Below are positions 23,301 to 38,300 of a stretch of 64,000 nt of DNA, piece after piece (position 1 is the stretch's first letter; every line of letters starts with the position of its first letter). The DNA is from Nectonema munidae. Taxonomy: Eukaryota; Nematomorpha; Nectonematoida; Nectonematidae. The DNA lies in assembly GCA_030549495.1 (NCBI GenBank), contig JAUIRK010000960.1:1-64000 (forward strand), read 5' to 3'. The translations under genes were made by a program, and so were the position numbers. The notes under the pieces are model-generated. The model was given only the letters and a program-made list of their open reading frames with translations, was not told where the DNA came from and made no database searches.

Positions 23301-26300
23301 CATAGAAAGCATATGGTTTGCAAGACATACTATATATATATTTTACAAAAGGATGTATATAGTTGGCTCTCACTTATTCAGCATATAAAATGCCTCCGTA
23401 GCTTTGCGAAGCTATCGATATATATCTTAATTTTTATTATTATTCCTTGATTTTGATTGACTCAAAAACACACTTCAAGTAAGCTATTTTTAATGAAAAA
23501 TTGCATTACCTCTATAAGTGTATTAGATAAAAAATATAATCTAGTTTCTTGTATAAACTTACTTAAATTTTATTTTTATTCTTTATTAAATGTCGTCTAT
23601 AACAAATCATAAGAATATAATAAAAACAAATTAAAAATGTTTTTTGTCGGTATTGCATCTAAGGGAAGAATAATCTTGCATAGCTCGACAGATGGTAAGG
23701 AAGGCTACGATTGGGAATCGAACCGAGATCATCTGGATAGAGACCCTATGCTTCCACCACTAGGCCATCTGCTGACAAAGTTCTTTTAATTGACAAAGCT
23801 AGGCATCACAAAGAATGTAAAAGAATAGGATTGGTGATTTATTTGAAACTACAGTGAATAAAATACCTTCTTTGCTTGAGAGAATCTTTTCTGTATCTGT
23901 TTCGAGGGCTAGTATGCTGTTTGATTTCTCTATTTTAGGCGTGAACACGTTCGAAGGGGTAGCTGTTTCGGATCGAGAAGTGAATCGCAGGGATGAACTT
24001 GTTTGCGAGTTCGTTTTTGAAGGGATTGGAGCAGTTCGAGTTTTAGAAAACGCTTTTATAGGGCTAAGATCTTTTTCAAAGAGTGAGGGCACTTCATTCT
24101 GTTTTTTAGATATCAGTTTTACATACGATTTAGGAACGAGACCAGTCTACAAATAAAGCAAAGAGTTAACTTCTTAAATGAACTTTTACTAAGCAACCAT
24201 TGGAAAAATTATATAAAAATAATTTGTAGCAGAAGCTACACTAACGTGCGAAACTTTTCATTTTTGATTTTTATCTATAATACAAAATCTAAAAGAAATT
24301 TTGATTCTGGAAAGTAAAGCATTTTTTCCACTAGATGAACAAGATATGTTAACGAGTGTGAATCGTGTGTGGAACACTAATATAGAAATTGATTGTGTCT
24401 TCATTTTACATGAGTAATAATAATACATAAGTGATGCTGACATTTCTAAATACTGATGATATCTGGCATCGCTATACTTGAATATTACAATGTTTCTTTT
24501 AGTAGTGGACCTTGTAGTTAAAAATGGCTTTTGTGTTCCAGGCACCTACTCTGGCTACCCCTTTGTTTTTAAAATTGAATGAATAAAATATAAAAATATT
24601 TTTTTAAATATGGTTCTATTAGAGAGATATTCCTCGCTCAAAATATTAAGACCATATTTAAAAATGCGAATTAGACATCACAAACTAATTTCAAAGATGG
24701 ACTGACGTTGACTAATAGTCGTTTCTTGAGCTAAAAACCGTGATAACTTTATTGCAAGTACTAGGGCTCGGAATGAAGTAAAAAACTCGAGTATATAATA
24801 ACTTGAGTGTGATGACAAATTACCTTTTTCCTAGTTGAAAAATTAACAAACGAATAATATTTTTTATATCTAATGTTTTAGTTTGTTTATAACTAAAGTA
24901 ACTTGCTTCCTAAACACTACAAGCTATTAATTTTCTTCATGAATATTTTAAAGACAACATTTAAAAAATAAATAAAAACATATTATTCTGAATGTATTAT
25001 CTTTTAGATAGCATGATGACCTTCAAAGTTTATTATATAATAAATTTACCCTTGAATGGCTAAGATAAATATTAAATTTTATTTTTTTACATCATATTTA
25101 GATAAAATGTTAAATGAGAATAAATCGAATCTTAATCAAGTCTTATTAAATTGTACGAGTAAAACTCGAGTGTATTTTTTTCCAATTTTAGGCGCCCTAG
25201 TAAGTACCTAGTTTCAACACAAATCCTTTACAACACGAAACATAGTCCATAAATAGTCTTGTATGCTAGCCAGTCTACTAGGATGCACACACTCAGAAAA
25301 AAACATAATAAGAAGGTATTTAAATTAGAGATATAAAAGATTCACTAATAGCTTTCAGCAGAGTAATAAATGTTAAAAAAGGAACGTCCAGTCCACTATT
25401 TTTTAAAAGTATACCTAAAGCTTTCAACAAAAAGACAAATTTGAAATACTCAACTCCTCCCTGACAATAAATTTGAACAGCACAGATATAGTATCTTGTA
25501 CATAATTTTCATTTTTTATCAATACAAATTAAAAAAATTTCTTTCGCTTAAAGAAAATTGTAGATTTTTTTATACTAAAAAAAAATAACTACATAAAATA
25601 TATAAAAAAAAGCAATACATTGATAAAAAATTTAAGGTAAATACAATTTTTAAAAACTCACCCTACCCCTCGCCCAATAAATTCAACAATATGCGCCTCT
25701 GTCCGGAACCTATACCCTTTTTAATAGGTGTATATTCTAAAAGAAATCGGAATCAAATTTTTTATTTTTGAATGAATTAGAGAACTTCCTGCAACTTTGG
25801 CTTGCTATCTAGAAGGAAAACATATGCACACATACAATTATATAAATAATATTTAATTAATTATTAAAAAAAATTTTTTGAACATAAAATCTAAATCTCA
25901 TGCCAAAGTAGATTCGTGGCACGTAGATAACAAGCCAAAGTATCAGCCAGAATTTTATTATTTAAATTATATCGCTATAGTATACTAAAATTATCATTAT
26001 ATAGCTTCATTGTCTTTCATTTTTGTGTCATTTATACAAATGTCTTTGAACATTTGTATAAATTTAAATATTACATTATTTCTTTGATAATAAAGTTTTT
26101 TATTTAAAAAAAGTGTATCCAAAATGAGTTGTAAAGAAAAGAAATAATAAATATGTGATAAAATATGCACAAATACGATCATACTCTGTTCTTTAATCTT
26201 CCTGTCCACCAATTTTTATTTTCATCGAATAAAATATCTATTATTTCGCCTTTTTGAAAGGAAAGATCATCTGGATGAGAGGGGTGCGTTAGAGTGAATA

Positions 26301-29300
26301 ACGCTATGGCCTTTTCATTCAAAGGAATCTTAAATACATGGTTTGTTTTAATCACACTAAAAATACTTAAATAATGTATAAACATATATTTATTTTAATT
26401 TTTGTTTACTTTATACTACTCACTTGTCTCAAATATTCAATTAACTCTATTACTTAGATTTTTCCAACTTTTCCAGTAAAACTCATTGATATATTAAAAT
26501 AAAGCTTTGTCTATAAATACCAAACAGTCAAATTGACCTTTGGACATTATAAACTTAGAGCCGGTCCCGTGGTCGTTTCTCGCTTCGCTCGAAACATAGG
26601 ATCATTGGTAGGGTGTTTGTTTCTTGCTGCGCTCGAAACATAGGATCATTGGTAGGGTGTTGATAAATAGAGATGAAACAATCACGGGACAAGCCAGTTT
26701 AAAATATAGTTGATAAAAAATGAATTTTGAAGTGAGTATAACTTTTTAAACAACTTTGATTGATTTTCATCAAAAAATATTAAGACTATTGAATTAACGA
26801 TTCTCCTTTTTTGACAGGTTTTGATTGATAGTTAGTTATTTAACCGTTTTGTATGTTATATGGTGTGATGATAAGTTATTCGTTTTTGGCATAGTTGTAT
26901 CTTTTCTATATATTTTTCTGGTGTATCATGATTCGTCATCTGATTGGTTAATTCTATGTCAATGGAGAATTATATTATGGTGTGATGATGAAAGTGGGAA
27001 AAATACCCAAGGCATACCTTTATTTTTTCAAAAATTTTTATTATAAAATTTAAATGTGTCGATAAAATCGTTTCATAAAACACAAAATATTTACATTCAA
27101 TTTTTTTAAAAAGAATGGAATATAATTTTAATAAGGAATAAAATCAAAAAAAATTAATTATACTCTTAATTCCAAAGACCCGACCCAAAGGTCAAGTATA
27201 TGCAAGGCTGGCCTTAGGTCACTGCAACCTATGCGGCCGCAGTGGGCCCCGCGGTTCTCATTTTTCATTTTGATGATATATTGTATGATTTCGCTAAATG
27301 CAAGGTTCGCAAAGTAAAGTTACTTTGATCGTCATTTTGTGTTAATGAAAAAATAATAAAACAAATCCCTTTTTTTTTCAAAATCTTATTTCTCACTTTT
27401 AATCTTTTTTCCTACCGACACTGGGCCCCGCGCAATCCATTTTGCACAGGGCCCCGCAAACACTAGGGCCGGCCCTGAGTATATGAATACTATCCTTATT
27501 TTAATAGTATTGCTTTTATTGAAATTAATAAAATACACACTTGTTAAAATTTTTGACTAATTTTATTAGAAACTTTTACTTTTTGTCTCATTATAGACCA
27601 AAGGTTCCCATGAAAATAAAAATGGCCTTATTTAATTATATAAAAACTAATTTCTAAAAATCTCTTAATAATTAATAATCAAAGGGGAGGGGTATGAGGC
27701 AAAATGTATTTCTTCCTCTTTTCTCTCGAATGAGATTAACCCTTTGACGTCTAGAAATTTTAAAAATAAACGTCTTCTAACTTTAGAAATTTAAACCAGA
27801 CGATTTTCATTTCTTAGAACAGCGGTATCACACTGGTCCTCAAACGCTTAAAACATTATAAAACTTAATAATGTAAATCAAAAATGACATCGAATCGAAT
27901 CTATAATTTTATAGTTCGCCACAATGGGTACAATTTCGCCGCCAACATGATCAAGCACCCAACCGTAAAAAAATACTTGATGTTCCAAATTTTCGTTCAT
28001 AATTTCTGTATCCTCTTTTATATTCCTAAAAATTCAAAACTAATTTTAAAAGTGTCGAAAAAGTATAATGCATACGTTAGAGAAACAGGAATGTTTTTCC
28101 CAACGATGGAAACAGTTTCTGTGGGTTGGGAAAAAAGCTTTTGGGCATAAGCAGCAGGAAACCATCCTACCTTTCCATCTATTTTGCCGCCAAGCCATCC
28201 TGGTTCTGAAGTTTCATTTTCTGCGACCTACAAAAGATGGAATATACTCATTTATGCAGAGATCTTAAAATGAAAAAGATTTGCCAATGTTTATTATATG
28301 GCAGTTAAGTTTATCTTAATATCATTGAAAGCAAACATGTGGCTTTTTCAATGACCATTTCAATTCATCTTTCTACAAGTAGTTATGAAAAATGGAAAAA
28401 TTGCAGCTATTGAGCACTTATTTTCAATAGTAATAATAATAAATCAGTATAATATATTTAAAATGTTGAGCTAGCAATTTTTTAATTTTACAATTATGAT
28501 AATATGCTCCTTTTCATGCAGTAAAGAAAGTTCACATAGAATGAAAGACTTGGTTTATTCTTCATGCGCGAGATATGTCTTTATTTATGGAGCTTAAAAC
28601 TGGGAGCTAAAGGAATCTAAAGGATGGCTGGACTAACTTTGAAAGATAAAGTAAGTAATGAAAATGTTAGTCTGGCGTGATTGATATGAACAAAGTTATA
28701 AAAACACAAAGACTCATGTGGTTTGGACATGTTTCGAGAAGAAATAGTGGCGAGCTAATAAAGGATGCTTTGGAATTAACATGGATGGAAAATATTAAGG
28801 ATATGAAAAGTTAGGACTTAAACTTGATGATGAAAAAGACAGGTTCTACTGGAGACGCAAAATCAAGATTTCTTGAATCAGTTTGTTTAATTGTCATCTT
28901 TGATGATCTTGCTCACCTTAGCTTGCTAGGATTAATCATGGCCGTTAAAATGAAATGGTGAGGAATGATATACTCTTTGACAAGTTTGAACCGACCGTCA
29001 TTTTAAATGAAGCAGATGATTTCTTGATTTACTAAATTACTTAAAACTTTCAGGGCCATAATTTTAATGCTAATGGCTTACTATCTTTTTTAAGTAAATT
29101 TTATATATTTACAGCAGACAATTTTCATTCCTTTGTGTACTAGTTTCAATTTGATCCTAAAAGGGTTAATTTCATCTGCTTATCTAGAATCAAATAGGCT
29201 AAAAGCACATATTCTACATATTTAATGGATATTAAATTTCCTGGAGTGGAAAAATTAAAAATATAGGAGCCTAAGTTTTGTTCGATTCTAGAAGTAAAAC

Positions 29301-32300
29301 AACCAAACTTAATATTTCAATATAAGTTGATGGGAGGAGTCGATAGAGCAAATCAAAACATTGTACACTACCAAATGTCAGTTCGTCTGAAAAAATGGTG
29401 GTTTCCTTTTTTAGATTTGCTTTTCATGCTTGTATTCAGAATGCTTGGCTGCTTTACAAAAAGTTGCTTGAACGATAAATATCCTCTTGATCAGCTAGCA
29501 TTTATTCGAGATATAGTGAACTCTTATTTTTTGAAGTGTTTGTCTTTTTAGAACACTCATATACCGAAAGTTTTCACTAGCAGAGTGACATCTGAAGTTC
29601 GTTTTGATGCTTCTGATCATGACTTAGGAGAAGGTGGACATCATTGTTCATCAGATTTGCATACTCGCATTCATCCAAGTTAGTATATATCTCTTACACA
29701 AATAGATTAACCTGTTTACGATCAGTATAATCAGAAGATATCTAATGTAAAGCAGAATATTTTATTTAAAAGGTGTCACTTATAAGTGACGTTGGTTGTA
29801 TTTGGGTTAAGTTGTAAATATTAAATCGCAAGAGAAAGCATTTATTTAAAATTTTTCATTCACTAAACAAAAAATATCACATTATATGAAATATAGAGAA
29901 AACCTGAAAAAAATTATCAAACGTCAAATCTTTTAATTTTGAATTTGTTGAAAATTAACTGCTTATACTGAGTAATAAATTTTTTTAGTAGTTTTTAGCA
30001 ATAATAATAATTAGTGAGTTGATAATCGATTCAGTCAAATTGTTGCAAAGTAATGGTTAGTATTACTGCAAAAATACTTTAATTTTGAAACAAAAAATAT
30101 AAACAATTAAATTAGATTTCCTAACAACAGTCGGATGGCTTTTGCAAATAAATCTCTTGCAATCAGGGGAATTAATGAAATTAAAGTTTTTTTCATATTA
30201 TGATTAATTACTTGCTATACTATTTTTTCCTTTTTGCCTGTTTCATATAATTGCAATAAATCCTTCTTCTTATTAAATAAAGTTTTTACGAGTATCAATA
30301 ATTTTATACTCAACTTATTTATTGTTTAGCAGAGTGTATGTCGAACTTTTTTACTCCGGGACACATTGGACAAGGGGAGTGTATTCTGCGCACACCAAAT
30401 AAAAATCTGGACAAAATTTATTATTAAATAGTACGTGATTTTTCGATCTTTAATAGGTTGATGCATTTGATTAGGTCCTTTTTGCATTTCATTATATATC
30501 ATGGAGAGCAGTGGCGGATCCAGCGGGGCTCATGGGTCTAGCCCCCTCCCCCTATGAAAAATGGCCTCGAAAATTACTCTTACTAACGTATACCCTTACA
30601 GGTATAAAAATAAATTTTTGAAATTTATTCATGGCAAAATAATGTTAAAAATATGAAAACATAGGTAATTAGTGATTCTAAAAGACATAATACAACGGTC
30701 GTATTCTCTGAAGACTTTTAGCAAAATTGCAAAAAATTTTAATGCCCCCCCCTATAAGAAATTTCTGGATCCGCTACTGATGGAGGGGTACTATTTTTCA
30801 AAAAGTTCCACGTTGTGGATACACTTAAAATGCTGATATACTTATTATAGAGAAAATAAGGTGCGTTTACATTTTTGTCTATCGTCATTGTTTTGTTTCA
30901 CATGACAGTCTGAAAGTATATACAGTAAATTCCAGATAGCTTAAAGGTACATAAGTCTAGCGGATTAACTAGAAGTCAAAACGAGGGTGCCGTCTTATCC
31001 CCACACATTTCAAATTCTTCTTTCACTTCAAAGTAGGATAAGACATAATTCCACTAAACTCAAAGTAATTCATACGTGTTTTGATGTCAACTTACATACT
31101 TTGACCTTCAGTTAACTCGAAGCGTATTCATTCTTAGCAGATAATGGTTTAGAATATACAACTGATGACAAAATAGTGTATCCAAAATTTGAACACAAGA
31201 GACCCCAGTTTTTCATTTGATAAATTCAGCAAAAAAGTGTATAAAAGATACACATAAAGGTATGAATGAGATAATGGCGTTAAGTTTAATATGCATATTT
31301 AAATGAACTTTCTTATCCATACAAATAAAACATATCTTTGTATATTAAAAATTGATAATTTAGGTTGTATACAGTATTTTTGAAAGGAAAATACTCTTAA
31401 AAAAGAAGATAAAATTGTTTATATTTATGTAACGCAAAAATTTCCGAATAACCTTTCATACATAAAATTTTTCGTCAAAAAACTTTTTGTCTATCATTTA
31501 AAAACGAAGAAAAGTTGGATAAAATGGTAAAAAAAATATCAACGACATTGTATCTGTCGTTGTTGAGGATGTGCAAAACTTCAAAATTGTAATAAAAATG
31601 AAAGATTGCAAGAATGATAACTACCATATTCATACGCATTAATGTATATCAAATTCTGGAATATGGTATTTACAAGTTAGAAGTGAACTCACATGGAAAA
31701 CTAGAATTTTCAAACAAGTTTATACAAGAGATAAACTTTCGATACACATAGGTAAAGTATAGGCTTTGAGCCAAATAGAATATTTAGCAAAGAAGAGACG
31801 ATTTAGCAAATGCTATTACAATAGATCTATCAATAAAATAAAATATTCTTAATTAACCGTCTAACCAGACAAAAATAAAAAAATGGGGGAGTGAGTAAGG
31901 TTGGCTAGATACCCTGCTTTCGATAACTCAAGGTCTTGGGTTCAATCTCGCATCAAGCCTCCTTTCTTCCTATTTCGATACAAGTGGCGCAATTGTGCCT
32001 TCTCAATTAAAATACCCTACGATACCTTTACAAAATGAAAAATGTTTTTAAAATTAAAAAGCTTTTTAATTTTTATATTTCCAACGACTTCTAGTGTTCT
32101 TTCGTATTATTTTATACTTTGTTAAATTATATTCGAGTTAATAAAAAAATCCCATTTTTTGGTAAATAAAAATAAAAAATGATACGAATTTATTTTGCTT
32201 TTGTTGTTTAACCCATTTACGACCAATGTTCCTATTTTGGAACATAAGTAATTTCATCTTCGTCTGCTTTTTTCAATGTCTTTGAATATAAATCGTCTGC

Positions 32301-35300
32301 GTTTTTTTAGATATCGTCTGCTTTGCTTGGTTTTAAATGGGTTAACCCATTATCGACCAGAATAATCAGACGATATCTAATGTAAAGCAGAAGATTTGTA
32401 TTAAAAAGCATTAATAAACGCAGACGATTGACATTTTTGTTAGGTCGACTGTGGTCGATAACGGGTTAAGACCGAGGAGGCTGCAAATTTTAGTTTCTTT
32501 GACGAATATGTCGATTTTAATTGTCATATTTTTTTCTGTGAAATAATTATATATAATGAACCAATAGTTGTTATTTTACATCTATGAAGAATTTAAGAGC
32601 AAATGGACACGATGAAATTGCACTCAATGTTATTATTTTTTCTCGCCCTATTATAAGCAATGGATCACTATTTCTATATATTCTTAGTGTGAAGAATGGT
32701 ATTCTTTCTAGCAGTCAATGCATAGATAAATTAAAGAAATCTTTTTGATACTTTTAAGGAGTTTTTTTTATCAAATCGAAATATTTTAGCGGTCTTATAA
32801 CGAACCACCTTCTTCAGTTTCTTTGCAAGAAGTGAAAGACTGGGTGATAGAAGGAAAAGACATTTATAATTACGGCCCAACAACTGTGTTATCCTGTTTT
32901 TTTTAAAATTATGAAAAAATCATGCTTTCTCGTTTTTTCAAATATTATACATGAACCTATATATCCTAAATAGGTTGCTTTCCTTTCTAAAAAATCAACC
33001 GAATCTGTTCGTCTTGACTTGGTGCATTTTATTTCTTGTCACAAAAAGGGCCCAGCCGTTTTTCTAGATATTTCCAAAGCATTTGATAAGATTGATCAAT
33101 CACAAGATACTAATATATAAATTATTCCGTTTGGATTTTAGATCTAACATACTGTCCTTGATCCAAAGCTTTGTTACTAAACGATTTCATTTTGTTAGTT
33201 TTTACAATTCTGCATATGATAAATGTATTCTTTTATATAGTGTACCACAAAAATCTAGTGTACAATCAGAAAACTCTGTGATGTAAATGAAATTAATGTA
33301 GTAATTAAAAAGCTTGTTTGGGCACACAAATAGAAGACATAGATGAGAGTTTATTAGAAAAATATAGGAAGAAAAAATAGAGGGCAAGTACAGAGGTGGA
33401 CCAAAAATTAGTTGGAAGGAGGTAGTGAAAAGGGACATGAAAAAAATAGGACTTAACGTAGGAGGTGAATAGAAATGAATGGAGAAACAAAATAAGTAGT
33501 TTATTCTGCTTGCTGGGACAATAGCCGTAAAACTGATTATTATTATTATTATTAGTGTACCACAAAGGAGAGACCCTTTTTGTTTCTTTCGAAAATAAAT
33601 TACCTCACTAAGACTATTTCTAAATATTGTGATTACATTTTTTATGCTGAAGACGTAACACTGTATTTGATATATCTTCTTATGATACACGATAGCATAT
33701 TACCTACTCCAAAATAGTCTAATTTTTTGTCTTCCTACAGATGGCTCTTTATGGTGATCTATTAAAAAATAAATTTTTTCGAGATGAGCCTGTAGGAAGA
33801 CAAAAAATTAAATTATAAATTAATTTTAAATTTCAGATAATTTGAACTTACATTTAAGTATAATTTTTTTGGTAAAGTCATTAATTTTTATTATAATTAA
33901 TAAGTTTAAAATCGAAATTTTAATGACAAAACTAGATCGATATTCCCTTTATTATTGAAATCAATGTCTTAACTTAATGTAACTCATCTTTATATATTAA
34001 TCATTAAAGTAATATCTAATTACGTCAACACATATAACAATATCACTTCATTAAAAGGCCTAATTGTGAATACTTGTTTACATATTAGTCGCTAAAATTC
34101 TTTCCAATGATATTAAGGTTTTCTATTTTGCAAAATCACTCACTTAAAAGACTATGAGATATAAAAAAACATAATTTTCTCCAAGTGTTCAGCCTTACCA
34201 AGATTTCAGTAAGATATATAAATACCTGAGAGATAATTAATCTAATAGAGATAAATATAAAAAGTTCTTCAAAAATATATTATAAAAATAAAAAGAAAAA
34301 AAATAGAACCATAACGATGTCATTAGTATTAATTGTCAATTCATCATCGGAATGAGCTTTGAACGGAAACAAAACTTTATAAGGAACAAGATCTGATTTT
34401 TTAGAATCTTCATCTTCAAAAAAAATTAATAAAATTTCAAAATATAACTTCAATCTATATTTATTTAAAAATAAAATTTTATAAAAAAATTTTTTTATAA
34501 AAATTATTAAATAATAAAAAAAATAATGCTAAGCAACGACTTAAGCAACTTGAAACCTGAAAAGGCCCTCCACACTTAGCAACGTTAGAAGTGACCCAGA
34601 AAATAAACTTGCATATAACAAAAGTGAACTCTTTGATTTTCATTTCATTTCATACTCATATTATTTCCGTAAATTGAGGGCATAGCGTTTAAATTATGGT
34701 TCACTGTAATTTCATCGTGGTAACTTCATCGTGCTAATTTCATCGCATAGTAAATTCATCGTGATTCAATACATCGTTGGTATTTTCATCGTCAAGTATT
34801 TTCATCGTCAAGCATTATCATCGTCATACTAATTTTATGCTTGACGCTCAATTTTTTTTTGTAAATATCCCTTTATAATTTTTTTAAGTTTATTACGAAC
34901 TTCTGTAAATGTTCTTAATATAACATAAAAAACTAATTCTTAAATATAAGGTTTTCATATTATCAGGCTATAATGACAAAATAAAACAATAACTCTTTCT
35001 GACTTAAATAGCTTTGAAATATGTTTAAATTTCTTAATATTTAAAGAAAGTTCAAAAAAAGTATCTAATTTAATTTAAAAAAATAATATATATATATATA
35101 TTAATCTCTGTGTTTTTTTAGTTTCATAAAAATCCCCCTAACCTATTTTAACCTTCGACTTTTCAGACATTATTTGGTATATTATATCTAAAAATAATCA
35201 TTTGTTTTTTTTAATAAAAAAATACCAATTTATATATGTAATAAATTATTCCTTATTTCAAAAAGATCATTGAGATGACCAATTCATTACAAATTGGAAA

Positions 35301-38300
35301 AATAGAAACAATTAAAAAAAATTTAGTTATGAGTAATACCTATAAGGTATAATAATAATAATCATTTAGGTCACGATTTTCAAAATCATTGACAATGCAC
35401 CGTATTATGCGGTTAATCCATAAATCTCGCGATGTAATCACTATACGATGAAAATACCTACGATGTATTGCATGACGATGAATTTACTATGCGATGAAAT
35501 TTCCACGATGAAATTACCGGATACCTTAAATTATATGCATAAGATAAATACTTGTATGCATTCATTAAAAGAATTATTATCAATGGATATGTAAAGTAGA
35601 GATGTATCGGACGCGAAATTTTTTGTTTCCGCGGATGCGGTATCAAATTTCACATCCTAAAGGATGCTAATGTCAGAATTAATTTGTTTAGCGGATACAT
35701 AATAGCTATTCTAAGCAAATGCAAATTTTATACTTCTTAAAAATTTAGAGAGATGTCAATGTACATGTGTTATCAAAAAGAAATACTTATCATAAAAATT
35801 TTGGATAAAGTAAAAATTCCGAAAAAAAACTTTGCGGTATATAGAAAAAAGAAAAATGTTTGAAAATTGCAGATGCGAATGTTGAAAATGGTGCGCGGAT
35901 AAAAATGTTGTGGATTTTTTTGCGAATATTTTTTCTGAATTATTAATTGGGTTTTGATTTTCCTGCAATTTACGCGAAAAAAATATTATTTCACAATTTC
36001 ATGGAAAGCAATTATTTTTTGTTCTTGCCTCAAAATTAAGAATTTTGAATTTATGATATTTTTATGTTATTAAAAAAGTAAATATATAAATGGTGCACTG
36101 TGTACTAATGGTATAAAAAAAAGTTTATAGTTTATATGAGGAAACATGCATTGTTATAACAAATTTCAAAAGAATATTCGACTATCACTAATTCGAAACG
36201 CTCGGCACTGACCTGTTTCCGGTTAATGATTTTTCCGCATTTTCACTAGGCAAAATTTATCTTTATTTCACTCAGGAAGAATATTTTTTTTTGAAATAAA
36301 AAGGGATAATAAAAAATTAAAAATCTGGGTTTATTTTGAACTTTGAAAGTAATAAATTTTTAAAATGTGTTTCTCATGAAGAATGTTTTTTGGAGACTTG
36401 TTTGGCATACATTTCAAAAGCTCTTTCATATGCATTCTATATTTAACAAGGACTTTAATTTGCATCATAAATAAATTTTACAACTACTTTCTTATCCATT
36501 GGAAGTTAGGATTAATAGGACGAGAGCATTAAATTAAAACATAGTAACCAACCGTAAGTATATTCCTACTTATGTTCACATTTTATTTCTTAAGTAAAAA
36601 GTTTTTGCTTGTTCTCTGAATATTGACACTTTTACGTAGCTAATTTCATTTTATCATATTATAATCGAATTCATTTGTCTTTTCATTTTTTTTAGATTTT
36701 ATTTAAATATTATATCCGATCCGGTTAGTGGTTTCGGGATTAGCGATAGTCAACTGACTCTATTAATAAAGGTGGTATTATCAGGTAGGCATGCACAATG
36801 ATATAGTCAAGTAAGAATCGGAACTCTAAATAACTATTAAATTTTATACTATTGAGATTAACACATCTTATGCAGATAAATTAAAAGTATTGTACTGAAT
36901 GCGAGATTAAGCATTAGGATTAGACAAATAAGGCACGTGTCTTAGGGCTACACAAAAATCAATATATTTTAAGGCGCGCAAATGATAAGTTTTCAAAAGA
37001 TATAATATTCTCTAAGTATCTTACTTAATCAATAGAGCAAACAGCGATTATCTTGTATACGAAAATAACTGATATATCACACTATTTAAGAAACAAATTG
37101 CACAGATAACCATACATTGTTACCATTTAAATCAGTTTTAATCATCATTAGCTTTCTTCTTAAGCTTTGCTAGATAGCCTTATCAAGCTATCTGGTCTCT
37201 TTCCGCATGAATTCCTATAGACACCATAGAAGACGCGTTACACCTGCTATAAACTTTAATGTTTTCTTGTGGAAATATATGATCCTGCCGAAACATTTTT
37301 ACAATCAACATTACTGTGACAAGAAAATGTCTATATAAATATATGCATGTTTTCTGGCTACTGCCTAGTTTGAAATTGTAGTTACTGCTGACTTGGAATA
37401 CTAGATGATGCGAGTTTGTTTTTTGACAAGTATTGTATTTAACGTTTGATTAATCATTCATTTAAATTTTATATTATAAGACTTTCTAACTTTTTTGAGG
37501 TATAGAGACGAATTTAAATTATAATAGAAACTTTGGATCCCCGATTATAATTTTTTTTTTTTAAACTTCATGGGCCTTTCTCAGTAGGTAATTATTATGC
37601 TAATCTGATACAAATAGTTTGAATGAATATTTAAAATTTATCAAATGTAAAAATATAAAATCAGAAAATATGGGTAAAGACTCATAAATTTATAAAAATA
37701 TGAGCTATATAATAATTAAAATGAAAGTAGAATAAGAAGAATTGAATAAATTCACAAAATAAAAATATTTTATTTAAAACGCCTTAAAAATAAATAATAA
37801 CTAAACGAATTAATAAGGAAACAGACAATCGCATAAACGGCTAATATAGGCAGTGTGGAAATTAATTGGTAAAAGAAATGTTAGCTAATTGATCGGTTTT
37901 TAATAAAAATGCGTCATTTTAGTTTTTTAAAGTTGATTGTGATTAAGAATGTAAACAGGAAATTTTTTTATATTTTTTAAAATTGAAGTAGAATTTTTTT
38001 AGAGATTTTACCTGTGGTGTTTTTAGATTTGACAGATTCGTCAATAGATATTTTTGTTTGAGATAAAGCCTTGCTAACAACGTCAACCGGATTTTCCCTA
38101 AAAGCATAAAAATCAAAATTAAAACTATGCAAAAATGGATATACTATTCTAAGATTGCAGTACTCTTAAGAAAATGAGGATGTTCGTATTTCATTTACAT
38201 TGTACTCAAATTTTTTTGATATATTGTTTTTAAAAAGAGGATAAAAAGATAACAAAAAAAACTTGGATTTTTAAAATAGAAAAAATGATTATTATTTTCA

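Noticed and set aside
23640-23776. Minus-strand tRNA gene
   Set aside because: A and B boxes are present, but stems do not close, the sequence recurs as a dispersed repeat, and a non-tRNA body follows; it is a SINE.
33202-33690. 162-codon minus-strand open frame
   Set aside because: It runs antisense across two nested LINE fragments and has only low-complexity hydrophobic content; it is a shadow frame.
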